Assembly (NCBI GenBank): GCA_964392365.1
Contig: CAYMPH010000002.1
Span: 186,001 to 250,000 of the forward strand
From: CAYMPH01 sp964392365
GTDB lineage: Bacteria; Spirochaetota; UBA4802; UBA5550
Length of the DNA: 64,000 nt
Direction: 5' to 3'
The translations under genes and the position numbers were made by a program. This document shows positions 50,761 to 60,074 of this stretch, one piece after another. Position 1 is the first letter of the stretch; every line of letters begins with the position of its first letter. The notes beneath the pieces were generated by a model, which was not told where the DNA came from, ran no database searches, and was given only the letters and a program-made list of their open reading frames with translations.

Positions 50761-50812
50761 TATATAATTTTCTTTACTGCGTTAAATAAAAAAAAATGAG
50801 AGGGGAATCTAA

Positions 50813-51013
50813 ATGATAAAATTTTTACTATGGATTATATTGTTTTTTCTATGCTGGCCTCTTGCATTAATAGCACTGTTTTTATATCCTATAGTGTGGT
50901 TGATTCTTATTCCATTCAGGATTCTGGGATTTGCAGTAGAAGGGATTTTAAGTTTCATCAAAGGAATACTTTTTCTGCCTGCAAGAATATTAAGCGGCAA
51001 AGGGAAAATGTAG
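50813..51013 (+). CDS. Small hydrophobic membrane protein, 66 residues
   Basis: Begins MIKFLLWIILFFLCWPLALI and is almost entirely hydrophobic, with two membrane helices and a basic end (ARILSGKGKM). GAGGGG lies 9 nt before the ATG. It is divergent from the kinase-vWA-PurA cassette, sharing the short regulatory gap with its palindrome, and so may be co-regulated. No motif or family is recognised. Confidence 0.7.
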   Translation: MIKFLLWIILFFLCWPLALIALFLYPIVWLILIPFRILGFAVEGILSFIKGILFLPARILSGKGKM

Positions 51014-51395
51014 AATAATTTTTTTTCTCATTCCGGATTTTTGTAAAAAAATACAAGTTCAACAATCCCCACCCGTCCCCCAAATGGGGCGAGTAGGTGT
51101 GAAATGCAAGTGCTTAAAACAAATCAAATAATTGTAAAACATGATTATATTGTTGAACTTGCAGGAAATATTCGAGACAATATGAAAGATACAGTAACGA
51201 ATTTCATAAAATCTTAAAATAAAAACATTGCACATTGAAGTTGAAGATTTATTGATAATATTGCTGATTTATAGAAATGATAAAATATAAATTATCGGGG
51301 AATTGATTATTTACTACATGCCCCCTTCGGGGGGCAGAGGTAATGGAATAAAGAAATATTATCATTTAAACAGGTATCTATTAAGGATGAATGCT
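51014..51395. other. Intergenic region with a 108-bp inverted-end element
   Basis: CAAGTTCAACAAT (51054-51066) and its exact inverse (51149-51161) bound an element that includes a GC-rich imperfect hairpin (CACCCGTCCCC...GGGGCGAGTAGGTG). A second short hairpin, GCCCCCTTCGGGGGGC, lies at 51319-51334. No coding sequence is convincing before 51396. Confidence 0.7.
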
Positions 51396-51920
51396 ATGGA
51401 TTTGCGGGGTTGGGTAGTCTGTGCTGTAATTCTGGTTCTGCTGCTGATTTATAAAAAATTTAGAATTATAAAATGGAAAACAATTTTACAAGCTTCCATT
51501 GAGTATCATAAATTTCATCTTTCATCCATTACAATGGATTCAACTGTAAATCAAACGAGCAGAGATCTGGCGCACTCCATGTTATGGGGAGTTACAAAGC
51601 AGCTCCCGCTTGATATCAAAGATGGAAAAGGAGGGCGCGCGCTTTTCAATTCATATTTAGGAATGAAAACATCGCTTTTTACAAGCAGCAGAGTATTCTA
51701 TGAGTGCATCAATAATTATAAGAATATGGATGTTACAATTTTTAAACTCAGTAATACGCTAATCAGCACAATTTGCAGAATCTTTATCCTGGATTCGTTT
51801 TTTTCAATTTTGGGTTTATTATATTGTGATATTACCCTGCTCATTTATACTATAAGCGGTTATGATTTAGGTATGGGAAGATTTTATTTTAATATGAAAA
51901 GGGAAATTAGCGGGGAATAG
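51396..51920 (+). CDS. Hypothetical membrane-anchored protein, about 174 residues
   Basis: Starting at the ATG at 51396 (AAGGA 8 nt upstream), the protein begins MDLRGWVVCAVILVLLLIYK. This is one N-terminal helix followed by a basic region and a soluble part (SRDLAHSMLWGVTKQLPLDI). A second hydrophobic segment lies near 125-150 (SFFSILGLLYCDITLLIYTI). The open frame extends upstream to 51303 through a hairpin, which I consider non-coding. The family is not recognised and no operon partner is visible. Confidence 0.55.
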   Translation: MDLRGWVVCAVILVLLLIYKKFRIIKWKTILQASIEYHKFHLSSITMDSTVNQTSRDLAHSMLWGVTKQLPLDIKDGKGGRALFNSYLGMKTSLFTSSRVFYECINNYKNMDVTIFKLSNTLISTICRIFILDSFFSILGLLYCDITLLIYTISGYDLGMGRFYFNMKREISGE

Positions 51921-52309
51921 ATTTTAGAGCTCCATAGTTTAAAATAAAAAAGGTCGGGTTTTTTTTATAGTTTTATGTTAATATAATTATAGGAATTGGC
52001 AAGATCTAACGGACATTTTCTGATACGCGAAATAAAATACTGTCCGATAAATATATTTATTTTATCAGGAGTTGCTGTTATGGTTTAAGTTTTGGATGTG
52101 GTTGTAACCTGCGAAACACGCTGTTATAAGAGACTTCCTATAGTATAAAGGAACTGATTTTTTTAACTTGACAGCTATAATAAAGAGTTCTTAATCAAGA
52201 TAGCTCCTATCGGAAACCTGAAGAGAATAATTGAACTTCAAGTATAAAGTATGAATGGCATTATATCCCATACATTTCCTCCAGGATAGATTGATTATTT
52301 AGAGAGAAC
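51921..52309. other. Intergenic region
   Basis: 389 bp between two plus-strand genes. I see no gene, no strong hairpin terminator and no repeat shared with other parts of the window. Confidence 0.55.
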
Positions 52310-54358
52310 ATGGAAAATCTGCAGATTTTTTTTTATAGCCTGAAACTTTTTTTCTCCGGAATAATTGTTTATTCTGTAATTCAGTTTGCGTTTATTTATA
52401 ATAAAATGCCCCAAAAGATAACCCTTGCGTCATTGATTGTAAGTTCCATTGCTCTTGTTTATATCTTGAGCGATATTTTTATTTCTGTTTTTACTACATT
52501 CATTCCGGAAAAAGATACAGCAGTCTTTTTATTATTATTTAAAGAAATCATTCCCCTGCTTTTTATATTTCTCTTTCCATATTTTGTTGGCCTGGTTTAT
52601 GAACTGACGCCGAATATAAAAAAAATTAACAGAATATTTTTTTTTACAGGGATTATAGCAGTATTGGCTATAACAGCTTCCGGATTTATTATGCCGGATT
52701 TGTTTCTCAAAAATCAATATTACTATACCGGCATTCAAATTGAAAGCGAGCATATAAATAACACAAGCCTGTTGCTTATCATAAGAAACCTTCTTCTTTT
52801 TATATATCTTATATATTCAATAATAATTTTATTAAAAAAAGAGATACAGAATAAAACCAGCGTCCCTATTACAAAAATATTGATCGGTCTTCTTGTTATA
52901 AGCTATATTGCGTTTATTTATTTTTTTATAGCGATATTTTCCGGTAAGGACTTCAGCAGCTTATATAATGGTTTTCCATTTATGTCTTTCAGTATTGCTA
53001 TATTGATAATATTCATGACTTTCGCAATATTTGAATTATTTATAAATTATAACACACAGCTTGTAAATATTGAGAATAAAATCAGAAAGGATTTATATTA
53101 TGATCCGGAAATAGGTGTTCAGAACATTACCGGTTTCAGAAAAGAGCTGCAGATGGAACTGAATAAATCTGTTCACACAGGTAAGAATATTGCCCTTATT
53201 TTTTTTGACATTGATGATTTCAAAAATATAAATGAGTCATATGGTGAAAGCGTAGGGGATGAAATACTCAATATGCTCTCTCTGAGAATGACGAGTAATT
53301 TTAAACCGTTAGGAAGATTCTACCGTATAGGCGGTGACGATTTTGTTTTTATATCGCCCGGTATTAATACTGATGATGATGCTAAAATTTTTGCTTCAAA
53401 GATATTAACAAGCCTGAGAGTTCCTTTTCAGCTTTCAGATATGTCTTATTTGCTGACAGTAAGTATAGCCATTCTCCTCGTTCCCCGGGACGGTAATGAT
53501 CTTGATTCTATCATGAATAATGCATACAGCACTATTCATATCGCGAAAAAAAATAAAAATTCCTATGAATTTTTCTCCAGAGAATTACAGGAAGGCTCCT
53601 TCCGGAAAATTCATGCGGTTAATCTTTTAAGAAATTGCATTTCAAAGGATGAATTCGTTTTGTTTTATCATCCAATGTTTAACAGCAGCGGAAAAATCGA
53701 ATATGTGGAAGCTCTGTTAAGATGCACTAATGCTGATCCGAATATTGGAGGCCCTGGTAATTTTTTACCCCTGATTGAAAAAGCAGGCCTTATGAAAGAA
53801 ATCGATAATTTTGTGGTACGCAACGCTTTTTACGATATGGAGATGAAAATTAAAAACCGGATCGGCATAAGCATTAACCTTTCAACTCGCCAGATTGTAG
53901 ATTCGGATTATGGAGGATTTCTTGCTTCATTTGCAAAACAGCATAGAATAGATCCAAGCCGGATAATTCTGGAAATTACTGAAAGCACTCTTGTTGAAAA
54001 CATTCTGCTGGCGCATAAAAGTCTTTCTGAGCTTAAGAGAAATGGATTTTTAATTGCTATAGATGATTTCGGTAAAGGCTTTTCTTCGCTGTCATATCTG
54101 GCTGACCTTCCTGTGGATATAATTAAAATTGATATGGCCTTTGTTCAGTCAATTCCCGGTGAAGAAAAAAAGGAATTACTGGCTAAATATATTATGGAAC
54201 TCGGGAAATCTTTGAATCTTACGATAATTGCAGAAGGATTTGAGCTTATTGAACAGGTCGAATTTTTCAAAAAGCTTGATTGCAACTTTTACCAGGGATT
54301 TTATTTTGCTCGACCAATGCCCATACAGGACCTCCTAACAAAATATTTATTAAAATAA
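52310..54358 (+). CDS. Membrane GGDEF-EAL protein, c-di-GMP phosphodiesterase likely
   Basis: A 682-residue protein with seven to eight membrane helices in residues 1-245. A GGDEF domain (about 255-425) and an EAL domain (about 435-680) follow. The cyclase signature is IGGDDF, a departure from GG(D/E)EF that may reduce or abolish synthesis. The EAL domain keeps VEALLR, NLSTRQ, LEITES, AIDDFGKGFSSLSYL, IKIDMAF and YQGFYFARP, so c-di-GMP hydrolysis is likely. The start is at 52310 after a GAGAGAAC stretch. The membrane part has no known sensor motif. Confidence 0.9.
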   Translation: MENLQIFFYSLKLFFSGIIVYSVIQFAFIYNKMPQKITLASLIVSSIALVYILSDIFISVFTTFIPEKDTAVFLLLFKEIIPLLFIFLFPYFVGLVYELTPNIKKINRIFFFTGIIAVLAITASGFIMPDLFLKNQYYYTGIQIESEHINNTSLLLIIRNLLLFIYLIYSIIILLKKEIQNKTSVPITKILIGLLVISYIAFIYFFIAIFSGKDFSSLYNGFPFMSFSIAILIIFMTFAIFELFINYNTQLVNIENKIRKDLYYDPEIGVQNITGFRKELQMELNKSVHTGKNIALIFFDIDDFKNINESYGESVGDEILNMLSLRMTSNFKPLGRFYRIGGDDFVFISPGINTDDDAKIFASKILTSLRVPFQLSDMSYLLTVSIAILLVPRDGNDLDSIMNNAYSTIHIAKKNKNSYEFFSRELQEGSFRKIHAVNLLRNCISKDEFVLFYHPMFNSSGKIEYVEALLRCTNADPNIGGPGNFLPLIEKAGLMKEIDNFVVRNAFYDMEMKIKNRIGISINLSTRQIVDSDYGGFLASFAKQHRIDPSRIILEITESTLVENILLAHKSLSELKRNGFLIAIDDFGKGFSSLSYLADLPVDIIKIDMAFVQSIPGEEKKELLAKYIMELGKSLNLTIIAEGFELIEQVEFFKKLDCNFYQGFYFARPMPIQDLLTKYLLK

Positions 54359-54556
54359 GGCTTCCTGAATTTATATACAGTCAAAGAATATAAAAATGAA
54401 GAAGAGTTATTTCAAAAAAATAATTCTGTTATGCTTGAAATTCAGTAAAAATAGTATTATTTTAAATTATAGATATTGAAAAATCCGTATTATTTTTAAT
54501 TCAAAAGGAGTTTATATCAGGTAAAAAAGTTAGCATGAAACCTGATAATATCGAAA

Positions 54557-55333
54557 ATGGTTCTTTTGGAAATTAAAAATAATCTCATTCAATCATCTGT
54601 AAATTTTCTTTTTTCGGGATTTTATATATTTTTATTAACTTTTCTGGTTTCCTGCAACAGTAATGAATTTGCTATTTTACTTGAAAATCCATACCAGAAT
54701 CAAAAACCGGTTCCGGGCGGCAATGGATCACTAAACATAGCAGCTGGAAAGATATTATGGACAAAATCTACTGATGATTTAACTCCCGAATCAGAGCTTC
54801 AGTATATAGTTTATCGTTCTTTAGGTGAATCTGCCAGTATTTCCGGACCAGGCCTTCCTTCAAGCGGATTGTTTCTCAATTGGACAGCGAATATTTCGCA
54901 GTGCGCAATTACAACGGGTGCTGGTTATTATTATAATGTATTCGTGAAGGATACTAATGGAGCTGTAAGTGCATATATACCTGAAATTGATACAGTTCCT
55001 GCAGGAAATGTTCCAACAGCAGGTACAATAAACGATATACCTGTCGTAAGCAATAAAAAAATAACCATTACATGGACCGCATCTACTGATATTGAAACCA
55101 CACAGGCGCTGCTGCTTTATGCAGTTTATTCATCAGAAAATGCAGCTGATGTGGCAACTTTTGAAAATGCTATAAACTCTGCTGTGAACAACATAGCATG
55201 GACTGCTAACATTACGCAAGGAGTGTCACATATGAGCAAAAAAAGCACGACTTACTGGTTTAATGTTTTCGTGCAGGATGAAAGTGGAAATATAATCCCT
55301 TATGAAACTGTATCTGCAACAACCGGCAATTGA
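54557..55333 (+). CDS. Lipoprotein with two FN3-like repeats
   Basis: A 258-residue exported protein. The signal peptide ends in a lipobox (FLLTFLVSC, Cys33). Two repeats of about 90 residues follow, each with W-T-x-S-T-D near the start and NWTANI/AWTANI, YYNVFVKD/YWFNVFVQD in later strands. This is the fibronectin III-like pattern of spirochaete and delta-proteobacterial surface lipoproteins. No strong ribosome-binding site is seen upstream of the ATG at 54557. It could act in adhesion or envelope structure; nothing more is visible. Confidence 0.72.
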   Translation: MVLLEIKNNLIQSSVNFLFSGFYIFLLTFLVSCNSNEFAILLENPYQNQKPVPGGNGSLNIAAGKILWTKSTDDLTPESELQYIVYRSLGESASISGPGLPSSGLFLNWTANISQCAITTGAGYYYNVFVKDTNGAVSAYIPEIDTVPAGNVPTAGTINDIPVVSNKKITITWTASTDIETTQALLLYAVYSSENAADVATFENAINSAVNNIAWTANITQGVSHMSKKSTTYWFNVFVQDESGNIIPYETVSATTGN

Positions 55334-55340
55334 AACATTC

Positions 55341-55375
55341 TTTTAATAAAAATATAAACGTTTATTTTTAAAAAA
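55341..55375. terminator. Weak AT-rich hairpin, possible bidirectional terminator
   Basis: TAAACGTTTA (55355-55364) with A-rich and T-rich flanks lies in the gap between two convergent genes. The stem is short and AT-rich, and overlaps the end of the minus-strand gene. Confidence 0.35.
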
Positions 55376-56333
55376 ATTGAAAGCGGTATCCGGCTTCAAC
55401 AGAAATCCCAATCCCGAATAAAGGTGCAACTCCATCATGAATATAATCAAATCTTATTTTTGGAGAAATCATCCATGAAGAGATAAAAAATTCCGGACCT
55501 GATGCAAAAGTAAAATTAAACTTCAAAGCTTCTTTTTTTTCATAAATCCCTTTTATACCATAGTAACCTGCTCCGAAAGTAGCTGAAAAGGACAGATTCA
55601 AATATTTCAAAGGAATAATCCAGATAGGGCCGGCAGCAAAACGAAAACCGTCAATGTTTTTAACAGCTTCACCGGAATGAAAATACTGCATTTCAATGCT
55701 TGCCCCTGCAGGTAAATAAATATATTTTTTCTGAAAAAGGATATTCCCTAAAATTAAAACTCCATACCCGTACGGCATTACAGCATCAAAAGGCTTGAAA
55801 TTAAAATTGATAAAAGGGGAAAGCAATAAAAGAAATTCAACTGAAGGTTGTTTTGTCTTTTTAATATCCGGCCTGATTTGTTTGAAATCCATTTCTATAT
55901 CTTTTGAAATTGTTTCAGTATCTTTTGAATCCTGTTCTATTTTAATTGTTTCTGCTGCCTTCTCATTATTATCAGGATCAGCTATTATTAAATCGGGTTT
56001 TATCTCTTTAGCTTCTAAATTTAGTTCTTCAAGTTTTTTAATACCTTTCTCATAATTTTGTTTTACTGCGGTTTCATCAACTGTTTGTCCTAATTTATTA
56101 AAAACTTTTATATCTTCCTGATAATTCGCAGTTCTTTGTATTTCTTTTATATTATTGAAATTGATTTTGAAGATACCATGATTATTGGCAAGTGTTACAT
56201 ATTCACCTTTCACTTCTTTAATTATTTTACCGTTGATAATCATATCGTCATTAGTTACTATGATATCAGCAAAACTGATCATGGGCAGGAACAGGAGCAA
56301 TACTGTAAAAAAGATGACTTTAAGTTTGCTCAT
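55368..56333 (-). CDS. Outer-membrane beta-barrel-like protein with N-terminal small beta-module
   Basis: A 321-residue exported protein with signal peptide (VIFFTVLLLFLPMISFA). Just after it comes a small beta-module (IIVTNDDMIINGKII, EVKGEYVTLANNHGIFKIN) similar to the C-terminal module of the next gene upstream. A Glu/Lys-rich middle follows. The C-terminal part has barrel-like alternating strands (FLLLLSPFINFNF, FNFTFASGPEFFISSW) and ends in an aromatic (RFQFF), the usual outer-membrane assembly signal. It lies 3 bp after the TPR protein gene and so is in its operon. Confidence 0.72.
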   Translation of the reverse strand: MSKLKVIFFTVLLLFLPMISFADIIVTNDDMIINGKIIKEVKGEYVTLANNHGIFKINFNNIKEIQRTANYQEDIKVFNKLGQTVDETAVKQNYEKGIKKLEELNLEAKEIKPDLIIADPDNNEKAAETIKIEQDSKDTETISKDIEMDFKQIRPDIKKTKQPSVEFLLLLSPFINFNFKPFDAVMPYGYGVLILGNILFQKKYIYLPAGASIEMQYFHSGEAVKNIDGFRFAAGPIWIIPLKYLNLSFSATFGAGYYGIKGIYEKKEALKFNFTFASGPEFFISSWMISPKIRFDYIHDGVAPLFGIGISVEAGYRFQFF

Positions 56334-56336
56334 GAA

Positions 56337-57638
56337 TTATTTTTCAGTAATTTTTTTGATTTTATCTTTCTTTACCTGAATTTTTCCAATAGAAGTATCA
56401 AGGGCAATATAATCTCCGACATCCTCAATCAGTGTTCCCTTAAATGTATTGCCGTCACTAGTAGATATAATAAGATATCTGTTTTTTGGCGGTGCAGGTT
56501 TTTTTTTCTCAGATGTCATAGAATTTATTTTATCAAGTAAATTTGATGGTAAACTAATATTGATAATTTCATCCTGTTTTGCAACGTCGGTAATATTAAT
56601 ATCTCCAGTCTCCCTGATCATTTGAGTCATTACAGGGTCATTGAGTTTCACGTTTAAGTCTTTAGAGATTTTAAGGATGCTATTATTTTTCCCGGATGAT
56701 CCGATCATAAACAGCTTTCTGTTGGAATATTTGGCATATTGTGATGAAGGAGAAGATGTTATCACCTCCAGATAATTGCTTACAGCTTTTTCAGTTTCTC
56801 CAAGGCCTCCAAAACATCTTGCTTTAAAATATTTTATGCGCACAAGGTCATCCGGTTTTGCAGCATGCTCGGATGTTTCAAGAATCGTAAGGGCCTGTTT
56901 GTACGCCAGAAGATTTACAAGATTCTGGCTTCTTAATATTGGATCGTCTTTACTGTCCAGTACGTATTGCTGTGCCCGATGGAAACCGTCAAGGTATCCC
57001 AATAAAATTGTCGCGGTTATTGAGCTGTTTTCTCTAATGTATTTTTCAAGTATAACATTATAATTATACCGGGCTTTTTCATTGAAGCCGGCAAGAGCAT
57101 AACAGTAGCCCTGATGCAGCAGAATGCTTGCTTTGAGATTATCTGTTAAATTTTTATTATCAAGGCTTTTTTCGTATAGCTCTATTGCCCGTTTGAATTG
57201 AAAATTTCTCTCATAAAAGTATGCCAGGTCCATATTAATATATTCCGAATCATCGGTGCGGTTATATGTTAGAGGCATTTTCCCGAGTATCATGCGGTTA
57301 AAGTTAATTATCTTAAGAGCCGGCGTAGAAATTGCATTATATAAGGAATAAAATGGAGGCTGATTATTTTTTTCAAAAATTAAGAGGGAATTGATTTCCT
57401 GTTCATAGGAGTCCGCCTTGTCCTGGGTAATAGTTTTCTCGAATAATTTTTTATGAATTTCATAGGTAGCAACAAGACTGATATGATCAATGTTTCCTTC
57501 CCGCGTGTCAATTTTCTGCAGGCTGTCTCTCAGCTCATTCAGCCTTATTGAAATGACAATATCATTGAGCATAAGCATAAATGAAGTGATAACCACGGTC
57601 ACAAGTAACGCAATTACTGTTATGATGCTTCTTTTCAC
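56337..57638 (-). CDS. TPR-repeat membrane-anchored protein with SH3-like C-terminal module
   Basis: A 433-residue protein with an N-terminal membrane anchor (IITVIALLVTVVITSFML). Tetratricopeptide-like helices occupy about 120-310 (YFYERNFQFKRAIELYEKSL, YCYALAGFNEKARYNYNVIL, RCFGGLGETEKAVSNYLEVI). A C-terminal beta-module (LIISTSDGNTFKGTLIEDVG, then DYIALDTSIGKIQVKKDKI) resembles the N-terminal module of the beta-barrel gene 3 bp downstream. The gene is 13 bp after the GGDEF protein gene. The three probably form one operon of envelope signalling proteins. Function is unknown. Confidence 0.75.
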   Translation of the reverse strand: MKRSIITVIALLVTVVITSFMLMLNDIVISIRLNELRDSLQKIDTREGNIDHISLVATYEIHKKLFEKTITQDKADSYEQEINSLLIFEKNNQPPFYSLYNAISTPALKIINFNRMILGKMPLTYNRTDDSEYINMDLAYFYERNFQFKRAIELYEKSLDNKNLTDNLKASILLHQGYCYALAGFNEKARYNYNVILEKYIRENSSITATILLGYLDGFHRAQQYVLDSKDDPILRSQNLVNLLAYKQALTILETSEHAAKPDDLVRIKYFKARCFGGLGETEKAVSNYLEVITSSPSSQYAKYSNRKLFMIGSSGKNNSILKISKDLNVKLNDPVMTQMIRETGDINITDVAKQDEIINISLPSNLLDKINSMTSEKKKPAPPKNRYLIISTSDGNTFKGTLIEDVGDYIALDTSIGKIQVKKDKIKKITEK

Positions 57639-57651
57639 AAAGGATATCCTT

Positions 57652-58974
57652 TCAGGAAATAATTCCCACTCTGTTTTTACCTTGTTGTTTGGCCTGCATC
57701 AGAGCTGTATCTGCTGAATTTATCAGATCATTTACTTTTCCGGATTTGCTCATTAAATTAGTTAATGATATGCCGATGCTGACAGTGACTGTAAATTTTC
57801 CATCAGGTGTTATAACAGTATTTTTTTCAATTTCGGATCTTATTTTTTCAGATATTTTTTTAATATCTTTTATTGAACAATCGCATGATAAAACAGCAAA
57901 TCTATCATTGATGAACCTGGAAATTATATCTGTTTCATTACAGTTTCGAATAATAATTTTCGAAATTTCCAGCAGAATTATATCACCTGATTTATTCCCG
58001 TAAATGTTAATGATCTCTTTAAAGTTGTCAACGTCAATCAAGAGTAAAGCAGAAACGCTTTTTTTAATATGAAATTTTTTTACTTCCTCTTGTATGCGCT
58101 CATTCATATATATACGGTTATAAAGATCAGTAAGATCGTCTTTTACAGTCAAATTGCTCATTCTCAGCTGATTTATTTTTGATGTGTAGGCATCATCTTT
58201 CAGTTTTTTCAGGTTTTCAAATATAGAATCAGCCATATCGTTATATGCTTCTGCAAGAGACCCGAATTCATCATTTCTCCCTGGAAATAAAATACGTTTT
58301 TCAAAATCCAGTTCAGAGAGTCTTTTTGCACCCTCATTGAGCAGTTTTATGGGGTTTATTATATATTTAAAAAGCACAAGAGCAAACATGGCATGAAAAA
58401 ATAGAATCACTAGAACAATATAGATTGCCTGACGGTAAAGATTTTTTAAAGATTCATTAAGGCTGCTTATATCTTTAACTGCAAGCAGAAATGTATTTCC
58501 TAATTGAAAATCTCCGAGCGGAATATAACAATATATGTAATTTTTCTTTTCATCTATTCTGAGATAATATTCCTTGCCTGTGAATTTTTTTGAAGTTACT
58601 GACCTCAGAATATCCTCTGCCATTGTTTTCGGAGGATCAGCTTTAGCGACAGATCTATGGAGAATCTGATTTTTTTCAGTAATTATAAAATACGTTGTAA
58701 TGTGCGGACTTATAAGTTTTAAAAACTGGTCAGTTGATTTTTCATTTTTATTATAGCTGAACAGTGTTCCCTGCTTCATTTCTGAAGAGAATTTTTTTAT
58801 AGAATTGATCAGGTTGGAAAATTGGAGTTCGGACTCGATTTTTGTATTTTTACTTATAAGTTCAACCTGGTTTTCAAATATAATAAAAATGACAAAAGAT
58901 GTATTTATCAAAGCAAGCAGTACGTAGAAGAATAATATTTTAAAACCAATCGATTGGGTAAATTTATTTTTCAT
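57652..58974 (-). CDS. Membrane HAMP-GGDEF protein with degenerate signature
   Basis: A 440-residue protein. Two membrane helices (about 12-32 and 185-205) flank a periplasmic sensor region. A HAMP segment (YIINPIKLLNEGAKRLSEL) and a GGDEF domain (about 275-440) follow, with DDLTDLYNRIYMNERI, LLIDVDNFKEIINIYGNKSGD and VSIGISL. The catalytic GGDEF itself is replaced by FINDRF, so it probably does not make c-di-GMP. It may act as a receptor or structural signal transducer. It starts an operon that continues with the TPR protein and beta-barrel protein. Confidence 0.88.
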   Translation of the reverse strand: MKNKFTQSIGFKILFFYVLLALINTSFVIFIIFENQVELISKNTKIESELQFSNLINSIKKFSSEMKQGTLFSYNKNEKSTDQFLKLISPHITTYFIITEKNQILHRSVAKADPPKTMAEDILRSVTSKKFTGKEYYLRIDEKKNYIYCYIPLGDFQLGNTFLLAVKDISSLNESLKNLYRQAIYIVLVILFFHAMFALVLFKYIINPIKLLNEGAKRLSELDFEKRILFPGRNDEFGSLAEAYNDMADSIFENLKKLKDDAYTSKINQLRMSNLTVKDDLTDLYNRIYMNERIQEEVKKFHIKKSVSALLLIDVDNFKEIINIYGNKSGDIILLEISKIIIRNCNETDIISRFINDRFAVLSCDCSIKDIKKISEKIRSEIEKNTVITPDGKFTVTVSIGISLTNLMSKSGKVNDLINSADTALMQAKQQGKNRVGIIS

Positions 58975-59100
58975 TTAATTTATCTTTCTCTCATCTTTTA
59001 AAATGATTTACTAATAACACATATATTAAAAAATCAATTATTATAAATGCTATATTAAAACCAATTTATAAAAAGTCAATATCTTTGTATCTGTTTAATG

Positions 59101-59155
59101 CAAAATTTAATTAACATTTTCTGTTGGCATACGGAAAGTCAAGAATTATACTGAT
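59101..59155 (+). repeat. AAAGTCAAGAATTATA repeat, copy A
   Basis: Contains TTTAATTAACATTTTCTGTTG followed by ACGGAAAGTCAAGAATTATACT. It matches the left part of copy C at 61085. Confidence 0.75.
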
Positions 59156-59225
59156 GTGTTGAGGTCCTTCTTTACATTTTTACACATCCTTTATCGGGCA
59201 TAGGAATGAAAATTTAAATATCGCT

Positions 59226-59290
59226 TGCTGTTTGTGGAATGAAAGTTAAGAATTATAGTTGCTTCCAGCTTCTTAACAGCTGCATTCTGT
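59226..59290 (+). repeat. AAAGTTAAGAATTATA repeat, copy B
   Basis: Reads GGAATGAAAGTTAAGAATTA then TAGTTGCTTCCAGCTTCTTA and GCATTCTG, matching the right part of copy C. Confidence 0.75.
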
Positions 59291-59461
59291 CTTATATGGG
59301 ATAGGAATCTTTAAAAAACTTTTTGGTATTATAATGGATTTTTCTGAGAAGAAGAAAAAGAGATTTTATTACAACGTTATATCGTGAGCTTGTGAATTTT
59401 AAAGGCAGTAAAATTTTGAAGATGATGTATGCATTATCTGTGCTGATGTTTAAAATTTAAT

Positions 59462-59545
59462 AACGTTTCTATTTTGGAAGCTACAAAGCAAGTATAATTC
59501 TTGACTTTCCCCCTGCAAATAGTTAATATTAATTAAAATTCCCGC
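59462..59545 (-). repeat. AAAGTCAAGAATTATA repeat, copy D, inverted
   Basis: On the minus strand it reads TTTTAATTAATATTAACTAT, then AAAGTCAAGAATTATACTTG and TAGCTTCC. It aligns along its whole length with copy C. Confidence 0.75.
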
Positions 59546-59667
59546 CAGATTGTGAAAACAGTTTATTTCTTCGGGTAAAAAACACCGGAAAAAAATACCT
59601 CGAATCTTCAGAGAAAGGTGAAAATTCCGGTCGCAGTAAAATAATTTCAATTACAAGGAGACATTTA

Positions 59668-60063
59668 ATGATTCAATTAACAGAAGATATGAAAAACATG
59701 ATTGCCGCACAGCAATGCTTTATCGCATCGGTAGATGCAAAGGGAAATCCAAATGTTGCTCCCAAACGTTCAACACGCGTACTTGATGACCACACACTCA
59801 TTTTTACTGAAGGGACCGGAAGGCATACATATGAAAATCTTAAAGCAAATCATCGTGTAGCAGTGGCTGTGGTAAACAGGGAAATTCTGGATGGTTACCG
59901 TTTTGTCGGCACTGCTGAAGTAATCGAACAGGGGCCTCTATACGATGGGGCTGCTAAAATGAGTGAAGCAAATAATATGCCAAAACCTAAAGCGGTGGTA
60001 AAAATAAATATAGAAGAGATCTACACTCTCAAACCTGGAGTTGGCGGAACCAAAATAGCCTAA
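59668..60063 (+). CDS. Pyridoxamine 5'-phosphate oxidase-family (split-barrel) flavoprotein
   Basis: A 131-residue single-domain protein with the split beta-barrel FMN-binding plan. It opens MIQLTEDMKNMIAAQQCFIA, then ASVDAKGNPNVAPKRSTRVL, GRHTYENLKANHRVAVAVVN and FVGTAEV. Homologues bind FMN or F420 and reduce or bind flavin-like compounds; the substrate is unknown. AAGGAG lies 7 nt upstream. It precedes the DsbA-like gene by 11 bp and the pair is flanked by copies of a dispersed repeat, suggesting joint acquisition. Confidence 0.87.
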   Translation: MIQLTEDMKNMIAAQQCFIASVDAKGNPNVAPKRSTRVLDDHTLIFTEGTGRHTYENLKANHRVAVAVVNREILDGYRFVGTAEVIEQGPLYDGAAKMSEANNMPKPKAVVKINIEEIYTLKPGVGGTKIA

Positions 60064-60074
60064 ATAAGAAAAAT

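Larger units (their letters stand above)
58975..59667. other. 693-bp intergenic region with three copies of a dispersed repeat
   Basis: No coding sequence is credible. Repeats lie at 59101-59155 (plus), 59226-59290 (plus) and 59462-59545 (minus); all share AAAGT(C/T)AAGAATTATA with flanking TTAATTAACATTTTCTGTT-like DNA. A fourth copy is at 61085-61165, on the other side of the next two genes. Confidence 0.75.

Noticed and set aside
59450..59650. 66-codon minus-strand open frame
   Set aside because: It coincides with inverted repeat copy D and has no ribosome-binding site.
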